The position numbers and the translations under genes were made by a program. Shown here piece after piece: positions 1-12,173 of a DNA stretch of 64,000 nucleotides (within the stretch, counting starts at the first letter, position 1; every line of letters starts with the position of its first letter). Source of the stretch: Hibiscus mutabilis (Eukaryota; Streptophyta; Magnoliopsida; Malvales; Malvaceae); assembly GCA_019671005.1 (NCBI GenBank), contig CM033719.1, positions 24,850,750-24,914,749 on the forward strand, in the 5' to 3' direction. Under the pieces are notes generated by a model that had not been told where the DNA came from, did no database searches, and saw only the letters and a list, made by a program, of their open reading frames with translations.

Positions 1-2450
1 TTCATTAATCACATGAATGTAAACAACATTTGTTAGATTCAAATCTAACAATTCATCAAACATGCTATCAAATCTAATCATTCGAATATACAAAATTTCA
101 CCCTTTCTTATATTGTCTAAAACTCATTTTTGGTCCCTAATGACCATTTTGAACTTCAAATAATTCCTCCAAGCTTGCTAACTAACATTAGATACAAAAT
201 GTCTCAATTTCCATTTTCTGGCAGCTTGCACTACCTTCAAAGATTTATTTCTATAAAGTGATCTAAAACTTGGAAATCGATTCCGTTTGTTCTAAAAGAA
301 ACTAGATTTAATAAGCTTTTCAACCATATAAACTAATAGCCCAAATTCAACTTGTACGATTTATGGCGAATTTTCAAATTCAATTACAATGCTGGAATTC
401 GGAACAGACTGGTGTTCTGTTTTCTAACCTTTCGTCACTTAAAAATTCATATCTTTTAACTAGGAACTCGAAATCAGTTTTCGTTTGCTGGAAACAAAAC
501 TAGACGAACAAAACTAGATGAACAAATTTTTATATCGGTATAAAATTCACCATCTAACCATATATGTAGAATTTATGGTGAGTTTTCGAACCTACTGCCA
601 TAATCTAGTTTTCTACACTGCTTCCATAAATAACTTCAAACTTTATACTAACTTCTCCTTACTTCTCTACTTTTCAATTTAGTCCAATTACTTGCTTTAA
701 GCCACCAAATTATCACCATCTTCATCAAGTAATTATTCTAAAATAATTCCCTTTAATTTTCCAACTTTACCGAAATAGTCACTAAAATGCAAAGATAAAG
801 ATTTAAGCTTCTTAACTTTGCAAATTAGTCCTCAATTCAACATTACTAGCTTAATTCTATTATTTCAACTAAAATTCAGATTTAATCCTTATCCAAAACC
901 TCATTTCCAAATCGTTCACTTAACTTAGACAAATTGTCAAAATGGCCACTAATTCAATTTAACATCGTTTAGCATTCTAACATCAATTTCACATCTCCAC
1001 CATCCTTAATAACATAAATACACACCAAATCCATACAAATTCAGATTTTTTTCCTCTAATTTTAAGATTTCTGAATTGGTCCCTATCAAATTAACTTAGG
1101 GTCTTGCTTCCAAACAACAAATCAAGCTTCCTAAATCATTAATTCAACATTACAAACCCTAAATTAAACTTAAATCCATAAACCCTAATCATCTTCATAA
1201 TAATCTAAACATGTAGAACTTAAATCCCAACTCAATATCATGATTTTAACATCATACTAACTTGATTCCAACTTGAATTCAATCATGGAATCATAAAATC
1301 TCAAAACCCCCAATTTGATCCATAAACCCTAATTTCTTTCTCATGTAAATTCTCATCAATCAAGCATGAATTCCATGAATTATCGACATCAAAAGATAGA
1401 GCTTGAAGAGTAGAACAACTATGCAGTTGAAGAGATTACCTGAAAACCGAGTTTCGGGGCTTGAATCGAGCTTGGAAAAAATTTCTCCTTCTTTCCCTAG
1501 CTCTCACGTTTATGGATTTCACCATTATTTTAAACATATATCTATTAAATGAATATTAAATTCATTTAATAGTGAAATTACAATTTTTCCCTTTTTATCC
1601 AATGGCTGGGATTGATTTTATCATCAATCAAGGGCCAAGATTTAATCTTCCATTTCCTCTTTCCAAAATTTCCCTTATAAATTTTTAAATATTTCAAAAT
1701 TGCCATGGGGCCAAATGACCAATTTGCCCGTCAACTAGTTTGCCATTCTTGTAAAAAATCAACTAAGTCTAGTTGGAATCCAACCAAATATAATAAAATA
1801 TTCATAAAATAGTATTTTATGACTTTTCCATGGCTTTTGGATCAGCCTCTAAAATTCCAGTTCGATCCGATTTCCCGATATTCATAAAATACTTCTACTA
1901 CGATTTTACCTTTTTTGAGCTATTGGATTTATTCCTAAAATTCTATATTTCTATATTCAGGAAATAAACTATATTATCCCATAAAACTTTCTTTTCCAAG
2001 GACTTAGGCTGAGTTTTCTTAACTCAGTCTATTTTCCCGATACTTATCGAAAATCTTCATAGAATAAAATTCCTCTTAGAATTCCTTTATCGATAATCCA
2101 TACGAATTTTCTCTACTCTTACTGAGTCCAAAATATAGATCATAAACACTTTTATGGAATCTTCCCGAATGTCACCCATCATTGTATTTTTCTGGCCTGA
2201 GCACGCTTATCAATTTTATTCAATCCAAATTCAGTACCTTTTACTGCATATTAATTCTTAAAACCAATATCAAGGTACCTATTTCGATCTGATTCACTTT
2301 TACACTGAATAAAATTACTTATTGGGGAAAGTTACACTTTAACCCTTAAACTTTTCCAAAGTTTATACTTTAACCACCAAAACTTTCAAAGTTTACAATT
2401 TGGTCACTAGTCAAAAATTGGGATATTTCAATTTCAACCATATACGAGTA
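1..2450. other. AT-rich, gene-free stretch, probably LTR-derived
   Basis: I find no supportable gene: no open frame with a recognisable domain and no splice-supported exons. The composition (long AT-rich stretches, a short patch around 1430-1510 reading like an LTR leader, then pyrimidine runs) resembles the long LTRs elsewhere in the window, most likely in minus orientation. No termini or target-site duplication could be fixed. The right border near 2450 is placed where the base composition changes to the purine-rich plus strand of the next unit. Confidence 0.3.
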
Positions 2451-3829
2451 TTGGAGCAAGGCGAGTTTGTCTTCAGTATACATCTCGCTTATCAGGGTTA
2501 ACCTTTCTTCAAGGACTTCCAGAATTCTAATGATTGATCGAGATCAGAAAAGATGGAAGGATTGGGGCATGGTGAGTTAGTGAGGTAAAGAATGCAACCT
2601 CTAATGGGATAAAATTAGGTATACGGGAAATGTTTTTCTCAGAAGTCTAATAATTCAGAAGGGGTCACATTGAAGTTGATCTTTGCATTTTGATTCAAAG
2701 GCTATGTTGCACTTGATATTTAGGGGCCTAACCTTGATTTTTGTTGTTTCCCAGGACTTATCAAATTATTCTAATTTCTCATATATAGTAAAATAATATT
2801 ATGAACCATTCACTTATCTTTTCAACAAGTATCTTACTGATAAATTGATTAGATACAAGAAAAGCAAAGGATTTCGTGCGTATTATTATGATGTACTAAT
2901 CCTTTAAGTGCAGGTAGAACAGGAGATGACCTCGATACTTGTTTAATGATGAAAAGTGTGACGAGGGAAAGACGCAATTCCAGGTGACAGTAATATTCAA
3001 ACAAAAGCTGAAAGGAAATGACCCAAGTAATTCTGGGGGCAAAAAAAGAAGGCACGAGTCATCTTTTAGGAGCAAAGATGCAGCCAGATCAATTCGTTGA
3101 GGGTTTTTGCTATTTATATGCAAGGAAGTGAGATGGATGTGAGCAAGATGATAATCAAATTCAAGCCTGAGTGGGGCAATGCCGCAAAAAGAACCTTACA
3201 AAACATCACATGTCGACAAATAAAGTATGCCAGCTAAAACAACATTGAATCATGATCCCTTTTAGAGTTATGAGAAAGAATTTTGTCAAAAGAAGCTGAA
3301 TGGAGATATAGCAAGAGTGGTTTTCAGAGTTATCCCTAATGTTTAAATTTTGAGAAATACATGGTGAGATACGGCAAGGAAGGTACATGCGTATAATTCA
3401 TTAAGGCAAAGAAAGTTCCATTAGAATGAATACAAGAAGACATTGTTGTAAAAAAAGGGAAAAAAGAAGAATAAGAGAAAAAACTGAGGTGAAAACCCGA
3501 AATGACGCCTTGAGAAAAAGAAGAAAAAAAAGAAAGAAAAACTAAAGTGAAAACCTAAAAAGACAATTTAGAGAAAAGATGAGATCCTGAAGATTGAACC
3601 TGAGTATGAGAAGGGTTACGTTGTCAGTAGAAGAAGTAATGAAAGACAAAGCGAAGAAATTTAGAGCTCCCCAGCAAATGAAAGTTTGCCCAAGTGATCA
3701 TCAAGTGACAGCATTCATGCATCATATACTTAGGCATCCATAAGTAGGAGCATGATAATTCATACATTCAAAGCATTTTTGCATACTTTGGCAGGAATTT
3801 GCAGATTCAACCAAGGAAATGTGAAGATC

Positions 3830-4215
3830 AATTTACAGCTTCGAATTTTGAAAGAGAAGATCCAAGCAAGAATAAGCAAAAATTTCATAGAAAAACCATT
3901 TAAGAAAGAATAAAGATCTTGAAAAGGTAGAACGAGCAAAGATCTTTGGGAAAAAGATCCAAGAAAGAATAAAGATTTTGAAAAGGTAGATCCAAGCAAG
4001 AACGAGCTAAGATCTTTGGGAAAAAGATCCAGTTAAGAATCAATAAAGATCCAGAAAAAGTAGATTCAAGCATGAATGAGTAGAGATTTCAGAGAAAAGA
4101 TCCAGTTAAAGAAAGAATAAAGATCTTGAAGAGGAAGATCCAGCAAGGAATGAACATAAATCTCTGAGGAGAAAATTCGACAACGAGCGAACATAGGTCT
4201 TTGAGAAATAGATCT
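3830..4215 (+). repeat. Imperfect ~60-75 bp tandem repeats
   Basis: Units containing GAATAAAGATC, followed by an AAGATCTTTGGGAAAAAGATCC-like segment, recur near 3908, 3967, 4043 and 4113. The spacing is irregular and mutations are many, so this is an old array. It lies in the retroelement internal region upstream of the 67-bp repeats and encodes nothing recognisable. Confidence 0.55.
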
Positions 4216-4463
4216 AGCAAAGATTACAATTGTGTTTATGAGAAAGCAAATATATTAATTCATGATTTTCTATTTGCATATATAAATCTTAAGACATTCT
4301 ATTTACAGAGGAAGCACATTACGATTTTAAATCCTTTGGGTCATCAGTAAGTCCTTCGGGCCGACACATTCAGAAATAATGAGAACTCTCTGAATGTTGT
4401 CGCGATAAGATGGTAGGGTATGATATTGGTAGAAATATCAATCCTTTGGGTCCTCAGTTTCCA

Positions 4464-4680
4464 AAACAAAAGTGAGAGGAATGAAAAGAAGAAAGAAAGA
4501 AAAACAAAAAGAAGAAAAAATAGAAAAGAAAATGTGAAAAAATGACAAAAAGAGAGAGAAAAAATAAAGAAAAATAAGAAAAAAAATGGAAAAATGACAG
4601 AAAGAGAGGAAAAAGAAAAAGGAAAAGAAAAAAGAAGAAGAAAAAGAGAAGAAGAAGAAGAAGAAGAAAAAGCAACAAAA
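4464..4680 (+). repeat. Long near-homopurine (GA-rich) tract with (GAA)n
   Basis: For about 215 bases the plus strand is almost only A and G, with rare T and C, ending in a run of GAA triplets around 4634-4670. Frames read through it on the minus strand give only Phe/Ser/Leu homopolymer-like peptides and are not genes. Its position between retroelement repeat blocks suggests it belongs to the element. Confidence 0.9.
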
Positions 4681-5089
4681 ATGATCCAAGTTGCCAGATT
4701 AAAAAGCAAAACTTACCAACTTCAGGCTCAAACGAGGAAGATTCGTAGTTTCAGCGTCTCTTGTTGAAACACTTGAAGTTTCTTAATGATATACCCAAAT
4801 TGTACATTTTTACAATTAATGTTGGAAGATTAATGATAAATTTGACTTTTACAGGTACAGAAGAAATTAATCAACAGAGAAATAGAAACATGAGATAAGA
4901 TCCCATATAAGCTTCAAATAGAAAGATCAAGATACCTTAGACAGAAAAGCAATGACACCGAAGAACTCAGTGCTTCAAGCGAAAAATTGAAAGCACTCCA
5001 TGATTTTAGATTGAATTTGAATTAATTGATGATGTTTCTTTTTGCAGGATTGTTCCCCAGATGAGGGGAGAATTAACATTTTTAGAATC

Positions 5090-5560
5090 CAGAGTTCTCA
5101 GTAAAAAGAGCTCAACCAGCAAATAATTCAGAGTTCATAATAAGAAGAACTCGCCAAGCAAAATTGAAAAACTCATAACGAGAAGAGTTCGCTTCAGAGT
5201 TCCTAATGAGAAGAATTCGCCCAGTAAAGAATGAAGAACTCTAAATGAGAAGAGTTCGCTCCAGAGTTCCTAACAAGAAGAATTTGCCCAGCAAAGAATG
5301 AAGAACCCCTAATGAGAAAAGTTCGCTCCAGAATTCCTAATGAAAAGAATTCGTCCAGTAAAGAATGAAGAAGTCCTAATGAGAAGAATTCGCTCCAGAA
5401 TTCCTAATGAAAAGAATTCGTCCAGTAAAGAATGAAGAATTCCTAATGAGAAGAATTCGCCACAGAGTTTCTAATGAGAAGAACTTGCTTGATAAACAAA
5501 GAAGAGCTCCTAATGAGAAGTGTTCCTTTTGAAGAATGAGGAAGTTCATAATAAGAAGAG
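5090..5560 (+). repeat. 67-bp tandem repeat array
   Basis: The marker GTTCGCTYCAGARTTCC recurs with its GCT at 5191, 5258, 5325 and 5392, an exact 67-base period. Each unit contains two half-units of the form CTAATGAGAAGAATTCGC. More diverged units flank the core on both sides, and related AATTTCATAATAAGAAGAAC segments continue to about 5840. The period is not a multiple of three and no frame stays open across it, so it is not a coding repeat. Confidence 0.85.
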
Positions 5561-5942
5561 CTTGCTTATTCGACTCCTTTACAGAGAGGTAAACCAATGT
5601 TTTCAGCAAACAATCTAGAGTTCATAATAAGAAGAACTTGCTTGTTCGACACTTTGACAGAGAAGTGGATGGTTCAACAGAGGGATGAAGAATTTCATAA
5701 TAAGAAGAACAACTTCAAACCTCAGGAGATGAAGAATGACATGAGCAATTTCGAGCCTTGGAAGATGAAGAATTTCATAATAAGAAGAACAACTTTAGAT
5801 TTCATAGTTTGACAGAAGTTTGAAGAATTTCGTAATAAGAAGAACTGCTTCAAGCTTCGGTAGTTTAGAGGATGGCCAGTGGATTTGAACAAAATTTGTG
5901 TCTTTTCAGTCTTTACCCACTTCTTGTTCCATATCAATGAGC

Positions 5943-5955
5943 AAAGAGGGGCATC
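5943..5955 (+). other. Polypurine tract before the LTR
   Basis: The sequence AAAGAGGGGCATC lies immediately upstream of the LTR start TGTCATACCC. A G-rich purine run here is the normal primer for plus-strand DNA synthesis, and a rev-comp counterpart (GCAAAGAGGGGTAGT) precedes the minus-strand LTR at 60971. Confidence 0.55.
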
Positions 5956-8766
5956 TGTCATACCCGTATTTTGTCTGGGGTACCCATATACTAAATAAAT
6001 AAGGTTGAAATAATAATAAATACATATTAATAAATAAATAAAATTAGTCCAAATATCCAAAAAATGTCCATTTACATGCCCAAAGTCCTTTTACAAGTCA
6101 AAAGCCCAAATTTAAACCCAATACATATATTTCCGCTCATTTCTTTTATAAACAGCTAAACAAACACAAATGGCCCAAAATCAGCTCATTTTCCCACCGA
6201 ACAACGCCATATGGCACTTTCCCATTGGTCTGAAAGGCCTTCACACGGATCTGTGTTAGTTTGACGTCATCGTCTACACCACCTATAAATACCATGAGAG
6301 AGTGTGTGTCAGTTGGCAATTATGAGTCATTAATAACTATTAACTAATAATAATACTAATAATAATAATAAGTGGGACAGAAAGAGTTACATGAGAGACC
6401 GAACTGGCATGGAAACCAAACCGCCTGAAGCTGAACCACCGCCGAGACTGAGAACGGACGTTGACCGGACGCTAGAGAAATCCAGTACCACCATGGCCGA
6501 GGTATATTCATCATTGTATTTTGATTCCTGCAAAATACAACAAAACCATTAGTTTCCTTAAAACATAACTAAAAAACAAAAAAAAGAGTTTAGAACTCAT
6601 CTTTATGGTGGCCGGAGGTAAGGGATTTCGGTTTTGATAAGTTTAGTTTTTTATCGGGTGAAGTGGGGGAGGATTCTTTCAAATCTGGGTTAGATTAGAC
6701 TAAGATTTGGGGAAGAAAATGGATGATTCTTTCGAATCGGGGTGGATCTAGGGATTTAGGAGAAAAAAAGAATTTATAGGTCCGAAAGACGGCAGCGAGC
6801 GGGGGTCAGAAATTGCCTCATGGTGGCCGAAAATTGCACCACAGTGTCCTGAGAAGGGAAGAGGACGATCGGAGTTTAGAAGGTAGCCGAGATGATGGTC
6901 GGAGCGTTGGCCGACATCACCTGTGGCGACCGAGATTTGAATCCCGGTGGCCGGTGAACACCCAAAGGTGATCGGATGACGGCGGTTGAAGATTCAAGGG
7001 CAGAGATGAAGGCGCTAGTTTGGTGTTCATCCGAAACTGGATGAACACGATTGATATTCAAACAAAACAGTGGGTTTTTGATCTGTTTGGTTGGAAATTT
7101 CTGGAAATGGGAGGTTCTTTCAGAGCGTTTAGAGAGATAGAGGGAATGAGAGAGTGTGAGGGAGGCTAAAATGACCGAGTTGGCTCGGTTCAATGGCTTT
7201 TATAGCTCTTCCTAAACGGTGCCGTTTTGGTGTCGGGTTTGGGAGACCCGCGAGGTAAATTCGGGTCAGGGCTTAACCCGCGCCTTTTGATTCGGGTTGC
7301 CTTCAGTTTTTTCCCAAAGGTTTACCCTTCACTCAATTTGGTCATTATTCTCTTTAAATTGAGCCCCAAGTTCTGTAATTCTCTCAATCTAGTCCCTTGT
7401 GCCTTGTAATTGACCCTAACAGTTTGTAATCCTTTCAATTGGATCACTTAGACATTTTGTAATTGGGCTTTAGCTTTGTATTCATTTCAATTTAGTTACC
7501 ATGATAATAAAAACAAACTTTGTTTCTTTTTGTTTTTTTTAAATTTAGTTATTATTTTATTTTTTAAAAGTATAATTAATTTAATTGTGTTGTATGTTTT
7601 AAAATTATGCATATAGAAGTATGTTAGATAATTAAATACACTTAGTTTAATTAATTGTTTAGAGCCTTTAGCATAAGTTTCTCCAATTAGGTTCAATAAT
7701 TAAATAGGAAAGACAATTGTAGTAATCAAATGTATATTAAATGTAGATTTATAATCCTAATTTGGATGGTGTTCCATTGTTTACAATGAGGTTTTATCTC
7801 AACATGGATTTTAATGAATATATTTAATATATAAATCACACTTATAATTAAATATTAATTTAGTTTTTTAATTAACATTAGACAATTAATTAGGAAACAT
7901 TGTAGTTAATTAAATGCATATCGAATGGAACCTTTGAGGTGCAAATTTCGACGGTGTTCCATTGTTTACAATAGGGGTTATCTCAACCTTGGTCATAAAG
8001 GTGTATATTCGATATACATTTTCACTTATAATATTGAAATAATAAATTGTTAGAGCCTTAATTAGGACTAGAACTTTAATTAATTAGAAAGATTAATTAA
8101 TTAGGAATATGATTAGTTTAAAGGCTTTAAATATATGGAAGATGTTCATGAAAATGACATTTTCTCATAAAATCCATTAAACTAATTAATATTCATAGTT
8201 AAACAATTAATTAATTAGAGCCGTTTTAGGGTAGAACTTAAAATTGACAAGACAATAAAAGGACATTCATAAAAAAACCTTTTATGTTGAAAAATCATTT
8301 TTAAAATATGAATAGGGGTGCTACCTAACGGGGTGCCTTTAATCTTATATTCGAACAAAATAAATTTCCTTATAAAATGATATCTGCATTTAGAATTTAA
8401 ATTCAATTAATAATTATGGGATAAATTAAATTTAAATAATTATTTGAAATGCCAAAATGCCACGTAAAATTAAAGGTACCGATAACGGACGTTTGTAGGG
8501 GTGCTAAACCCTTCCCTACACGTAACCGACTCCTGAAACCAATTTTAAGACAGAATCTCTGGTTTATTTTTTTGGTGTCTGGTCTACCTCGAAGTGATCG
8601 ATGGCGACTCCAAAATGTTTTTTTAAGGATAAATAAAAGAAAGCCAAATTTAATACTAAAAATCCCAATTTTTAGATTAAATTAAAAATGGCTAAAAACC
8701 TAATTTTTCAAAAGATCAATCGTCGGGCTATTTTTACACACCTGATTTCAAAAAATGGTCGCGACA
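5956..8766 (+). mobile_element. Tat/Ogre-like 3' LTR (about 2.8 kb)
   Basis: Starts TGTCATACCC just after a polypurine tract and ends GGTCGCGACA, giving canonical TG...CA termini. Near its 3' end (8495-8605) it holds a block (GGGGTGCTAAnCCYTCCC, CGTAACC, TGGTCTACC, TGGCGACTCC) shared with three other LTRs in this window. The short frames inside are LTR sequence, not genes. It abuts the truncated 3' LTR of the next element at 8766/8767, so it was either inserted there or brought there by a deletion. Its 5' partner is not in the window. Confidence 0.7.
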
Positions 8767-9362
8767 CCTCTCAATTGGATGTTTCCTCTTGAAAAACAAG
8801 GAAAAACAATGAGATTTTGGAAAACAAGATTGAAAAATCCACTAGAAATCAAAGGTTTAAGAAATCAAGAACATTACCTCAAATATTTAATGCAAAATAG
8901 AGTGTTTGGCTGAAGAGAAGTTGAGAGAAAAGAAGTTACATCAAGTATGTTTTTAGAAAATAACTACATTCTTTTAATTAATTTCTCTTTAATTTTTTAA
9001 TTAAAACTCATTAAAAATAATCCAAATTAAGAGGAAACTCAAATTAAAACATTGGTTAAAATAGCTCCTTAAGGATTCTAAGATTTGACTCGTTTTCAAA
9101 ATAGTTATTAAAAACAATTTTTATTCTTTATATTTTGGTCACAAGACAAAATGTCCAATTTCCAAATTCCATTTTCCAAAATTGACTTTACCAAAAATAT
9201 CCATATACTAAATAATGATTTTTAGATATTTTTCCCATATTTTTCTCGCACCAAAATTATTTGTTTCGATTTTAATCCCAAATCTGACTCGAATATCTAA
9301 TACTGGTCCACCGGACCGTTTAATCACCTAGAAACTCCTAGGCCCAAAACCGGGGCGTTACA
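8767..9362 (-). repeat. Truncated 3' LTR of the minus-strand chromovirus
   Basis: On the minus strand the LTR starts at 9362 with TGTAACGCCCCGG, directly after the end of pol. It matches the first ~610 bases of the 5' LTR at 21299-20688, with frequent small differences. The remaining ~2.9 kb is absent. The break is exactly where the neighbouring TGTCATACCC...GGTCGCGACA LTR ends. Confidence 0.87.
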
Positions 9363-9383
9363 ACTCTCTCCCCTTAAGAAATT

Positions 9384-12090
9384 TCATCCTTGAAATTTAC
9401 CTGACGGAAACATATACAAAAATTGGGCAACCATGTCCGACTTACTCTCCCATGTAGCCTCCTCAACACCGCGATGTCGCCACAACACCTTAACAAGTTC
9501 AATCATCTTGCCACGAAGAACTTTACTACTGGAGTCAAGGATCTCCACTGGTTTCTCATTATAAGACAAATCCGGTCACAACTCATCATCCTCAAATGGC
9601 ATAACATGCGACGGTTCTGAGCGATACCTCCACAACATGGACACATGAAACACATAATGAATCTTCTCCAACTTAGGAGGCTACCTTAACCAATACGTCA
9701 CTGGATCAATGCGTTCCAGCACCTTATACAGTCTAATAAACCTTGGGTTCAACTTTCCTTTACCCCCAAAATGCATCACCTTCTTCCAAGGTTAAACTTT
9801 CAAGAAAACCTTTTCACCAACAGCGTACTCCACCTCTTTACGTTTCAAATTCGCGTAGGATTTCTGCCTATTCGAGGCCTCTTTTAAACGATCATAAATC
9901 CTATTTACTTTCTCATCTGTTTCTTTCAACACATCGGGTATGGAAACATACTTTTCTCCAGCCTCAGTCCAACACAAGGGCGTATGACACCTCCTACCAT
10001 ACAAGGTTTTATATAGTTCCATATTTACACCTGCTTGATAACTGTTATTATATGCAAACTCAACCAAAGGAAACAGCCTTCCCAAGTTCCTTGGAACTCA
10101 ATGATACAACATCTCAACATGTCCTCTAAAATCTGAATCACACGTTCAGACTAGCCATCCATTTGAGGATGATACGATGTTCTAAAATTCAAGAGAGTAC
10201 CCAAAGCTCGCGCAAACACCTCTAAAACCTTGTTGTAAACTGTGGATCCCTATTCGAAACAATCGATTTAGGTACTCCATGTAACCTCACAATTTCAGCA
10301 ACATACAAATATGCTAACTTATCCAACGAATATGTCGTATGCATGAGCAGAAAATATACATACTTCGTAAATCGATCAACAACCACCCAAATGGAATCCT
10401 TTTTAGACGGTGTCAAGGGTAGTCCTGACACAAACACTACCGCCATGAGCTCAAGATCATGTGTAGGATAGTTGCGTTCATGCACTTTTAACTGCATCGA
10501 TGCATAAGCCACGACCTTCCTATCCTGCATTAACACACACCCTAACCCAACGTAGGATACGTCACTATACACCATAAACTCCTTCCCCGACTAAGGTTAA
10601 ATCAAGATTGGAGCTTGCGTCAGAGCTTCTTTCAACTTCTCAAAAGCTTGTTGTCTAGCTTCTGTCCATTCAAACCGTACATCCTTCTGTAACAACTTGG
10701 TCAACGAAGCAACAACTCTCGAAAACCCAACCACAAAACGACGGTAATAACCTGCCAAACCCAAAAAAACTATGGACTTTTATCACTAACTTTGGTTGCT
10801 TCCAATTCACAACTGCCTCAACATTTTTAGGATCAACTCGGATACCCTCAACTGAAACTACTTGCCTAAGAAAAACCATTTCCCTAATCCAAAACTCAAA
10901 TTTGCTTAACTTAACATAAAGCTGATTATCCAACAAAGTCTGCAACACAATCCTCAAGTGTCGATCATGATCCTCCTCGGTACGAGAGTACACACGGATA
11001 TCATCGATGAACACTACTACAAATTAGTCCAAAAATTCATGGAATACTCGGTTCATCATATCCATGAATGTTGCGGGTGCATTCTTCAACACATCTTTAT
11101 CCTTCACCTTTAACTGATAATATACATATCTCAAATTGATCTTGGAAAACACTGTAGCTCCCCAGAATTTATCGAATAGATCATCAATTCGCTACAAAAG
11201 ATACTTGTTCTTAATCGTCAACTTGTTCAGTTGTCGATAATCTATACACATCCTCAACGTGCCATCTTTCTTTTTCACAAACAACACTAGTACTCCATAT
11301 GGCGAAACACTAGGCCGAATGAAACCCAGATCCAGCAACTTCTGAAGTTGCATCTTCAACTCTTTCAACTCGTTTGGTGCCCTACGATATAGTGCAATCG
11401 ATGTCAGAGCCGAATCAACATATGTCTCGATGAAATACTCTACCTTTATGTCCGGTGGCAAACCATGTAACTCTTTTGAACATACACCCAAAAAATTACA
11501 AACAGTACGGATATCCTTCGTCCATACTTTCTCCACATTTAGATTCATCATATAAGCTAGATACTCCCGACATCCACATTCAAACAACTTACGTGCTTCT
11601 ATGGCCGAAACCATATTAGACAAAAACTTTACATTTTTACCTACAACTACAACCTCATAATCATCAGCAAGCCTCAAAGAAACCCGCTTGGTATTAAAAT
11701 CAACCACAACTCGATGCTCGGACAACCAGTCCATACCCAAAATCATGTTAAAACCATAGAATGGCAACTCCATCAGGTCAGCCGCAAACTCGTGACCCTG
11801 AACCATCAAAGGACACCTCCGGTACAACTTCCTTGTAATGGTCTTTTCTCTAAAAGAACTCATCACTTACATACCAACCTCAAGCATTTCTATCGGTACA
11901 CTAAGCAAATGGGCATGCTCATACAATACATATGAATATGTAGAACCAGAATCTATCAAAGATAACAATGACATAGATTGCAAGGTAAAGGTACCTATTA
12001 TCACGTCCCTGTCATTTCTCCCCTCGCGATGAGCATAGATCCTCTCTGGTCCACCCTCCTTCGGTCGAACCTCCACTGTGTGCGCCACAG
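9384..12090 (-). pseudogene. Chromovirus pol pseudogene (PR-RT-RH-IN-chromodomain)
   Basis: Minus-strand fragments in order: protease near 12088-11640 with an intact LIDSGS catalytic motif (about 11955); N-terminal RT to 11192, ending in the MCIDYRQLNKL motif; RT palm with FIDD at about 11010; RNase H beginning YSDVSYVGLG at about 10570; integrase core with an intact VSNRDP segment near 10240; integrase C-terminus 10085-9792; chromodomain-like tail 9569-9384. Breaks seen: a stop and loss of about 20-25 residues in the RT fingers/palm near 11070, a stop before FIDD, and a roughly 690-bp deletion that fuses the RNase H start to the integrase core near 10430. Not functional. No reason to treat any fragment as a host gene. 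Confidence 0.87.
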
Positions 12091-12173
12091 TCCTCTGTCC
12101 TTCCTCCCTCCGTTTGAAAGTACCTCGGCCATGCCCATGACCCCTAGGTGGTGCAGCAATAGGTGCAGGTGCC

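Larger units (their letters stand above)
2451..5955 (+). mobile_element. Tat/Ogre-like retroelement internal region, 3' part, non-coding
   Basis: This segment leads directly into a polypurine tract (5943-5955) and an LTR starting at 5956, so it is best read as the 3' internal region of a plus-strand LTR retrotransposon. It has no open gag or pol. It is strongly purine-rich on the plus strand and carries two blocks of imperfect tandem repeats plus a long GA tract. Tandem repeats between pol and the 3' LTR are known from Tat/Ogre elements; assignment to that group is inference from the LTR type. The 5' part of the element is missing or not recognisable. Confidence 0.45.

Noticed and set aside
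4344..4709. Phe/Ser-rich minus-strand proteins
   Set aside because: They are translations of the GA-rich tract, with homopolymer composition and no domain.
5090..5560. CRISPR-like array
   Set aside because: This is a plant genome. The repeats are degenerate and directly adjacent, with no unique spacers or cas genes. The same applies to 61130-61835.
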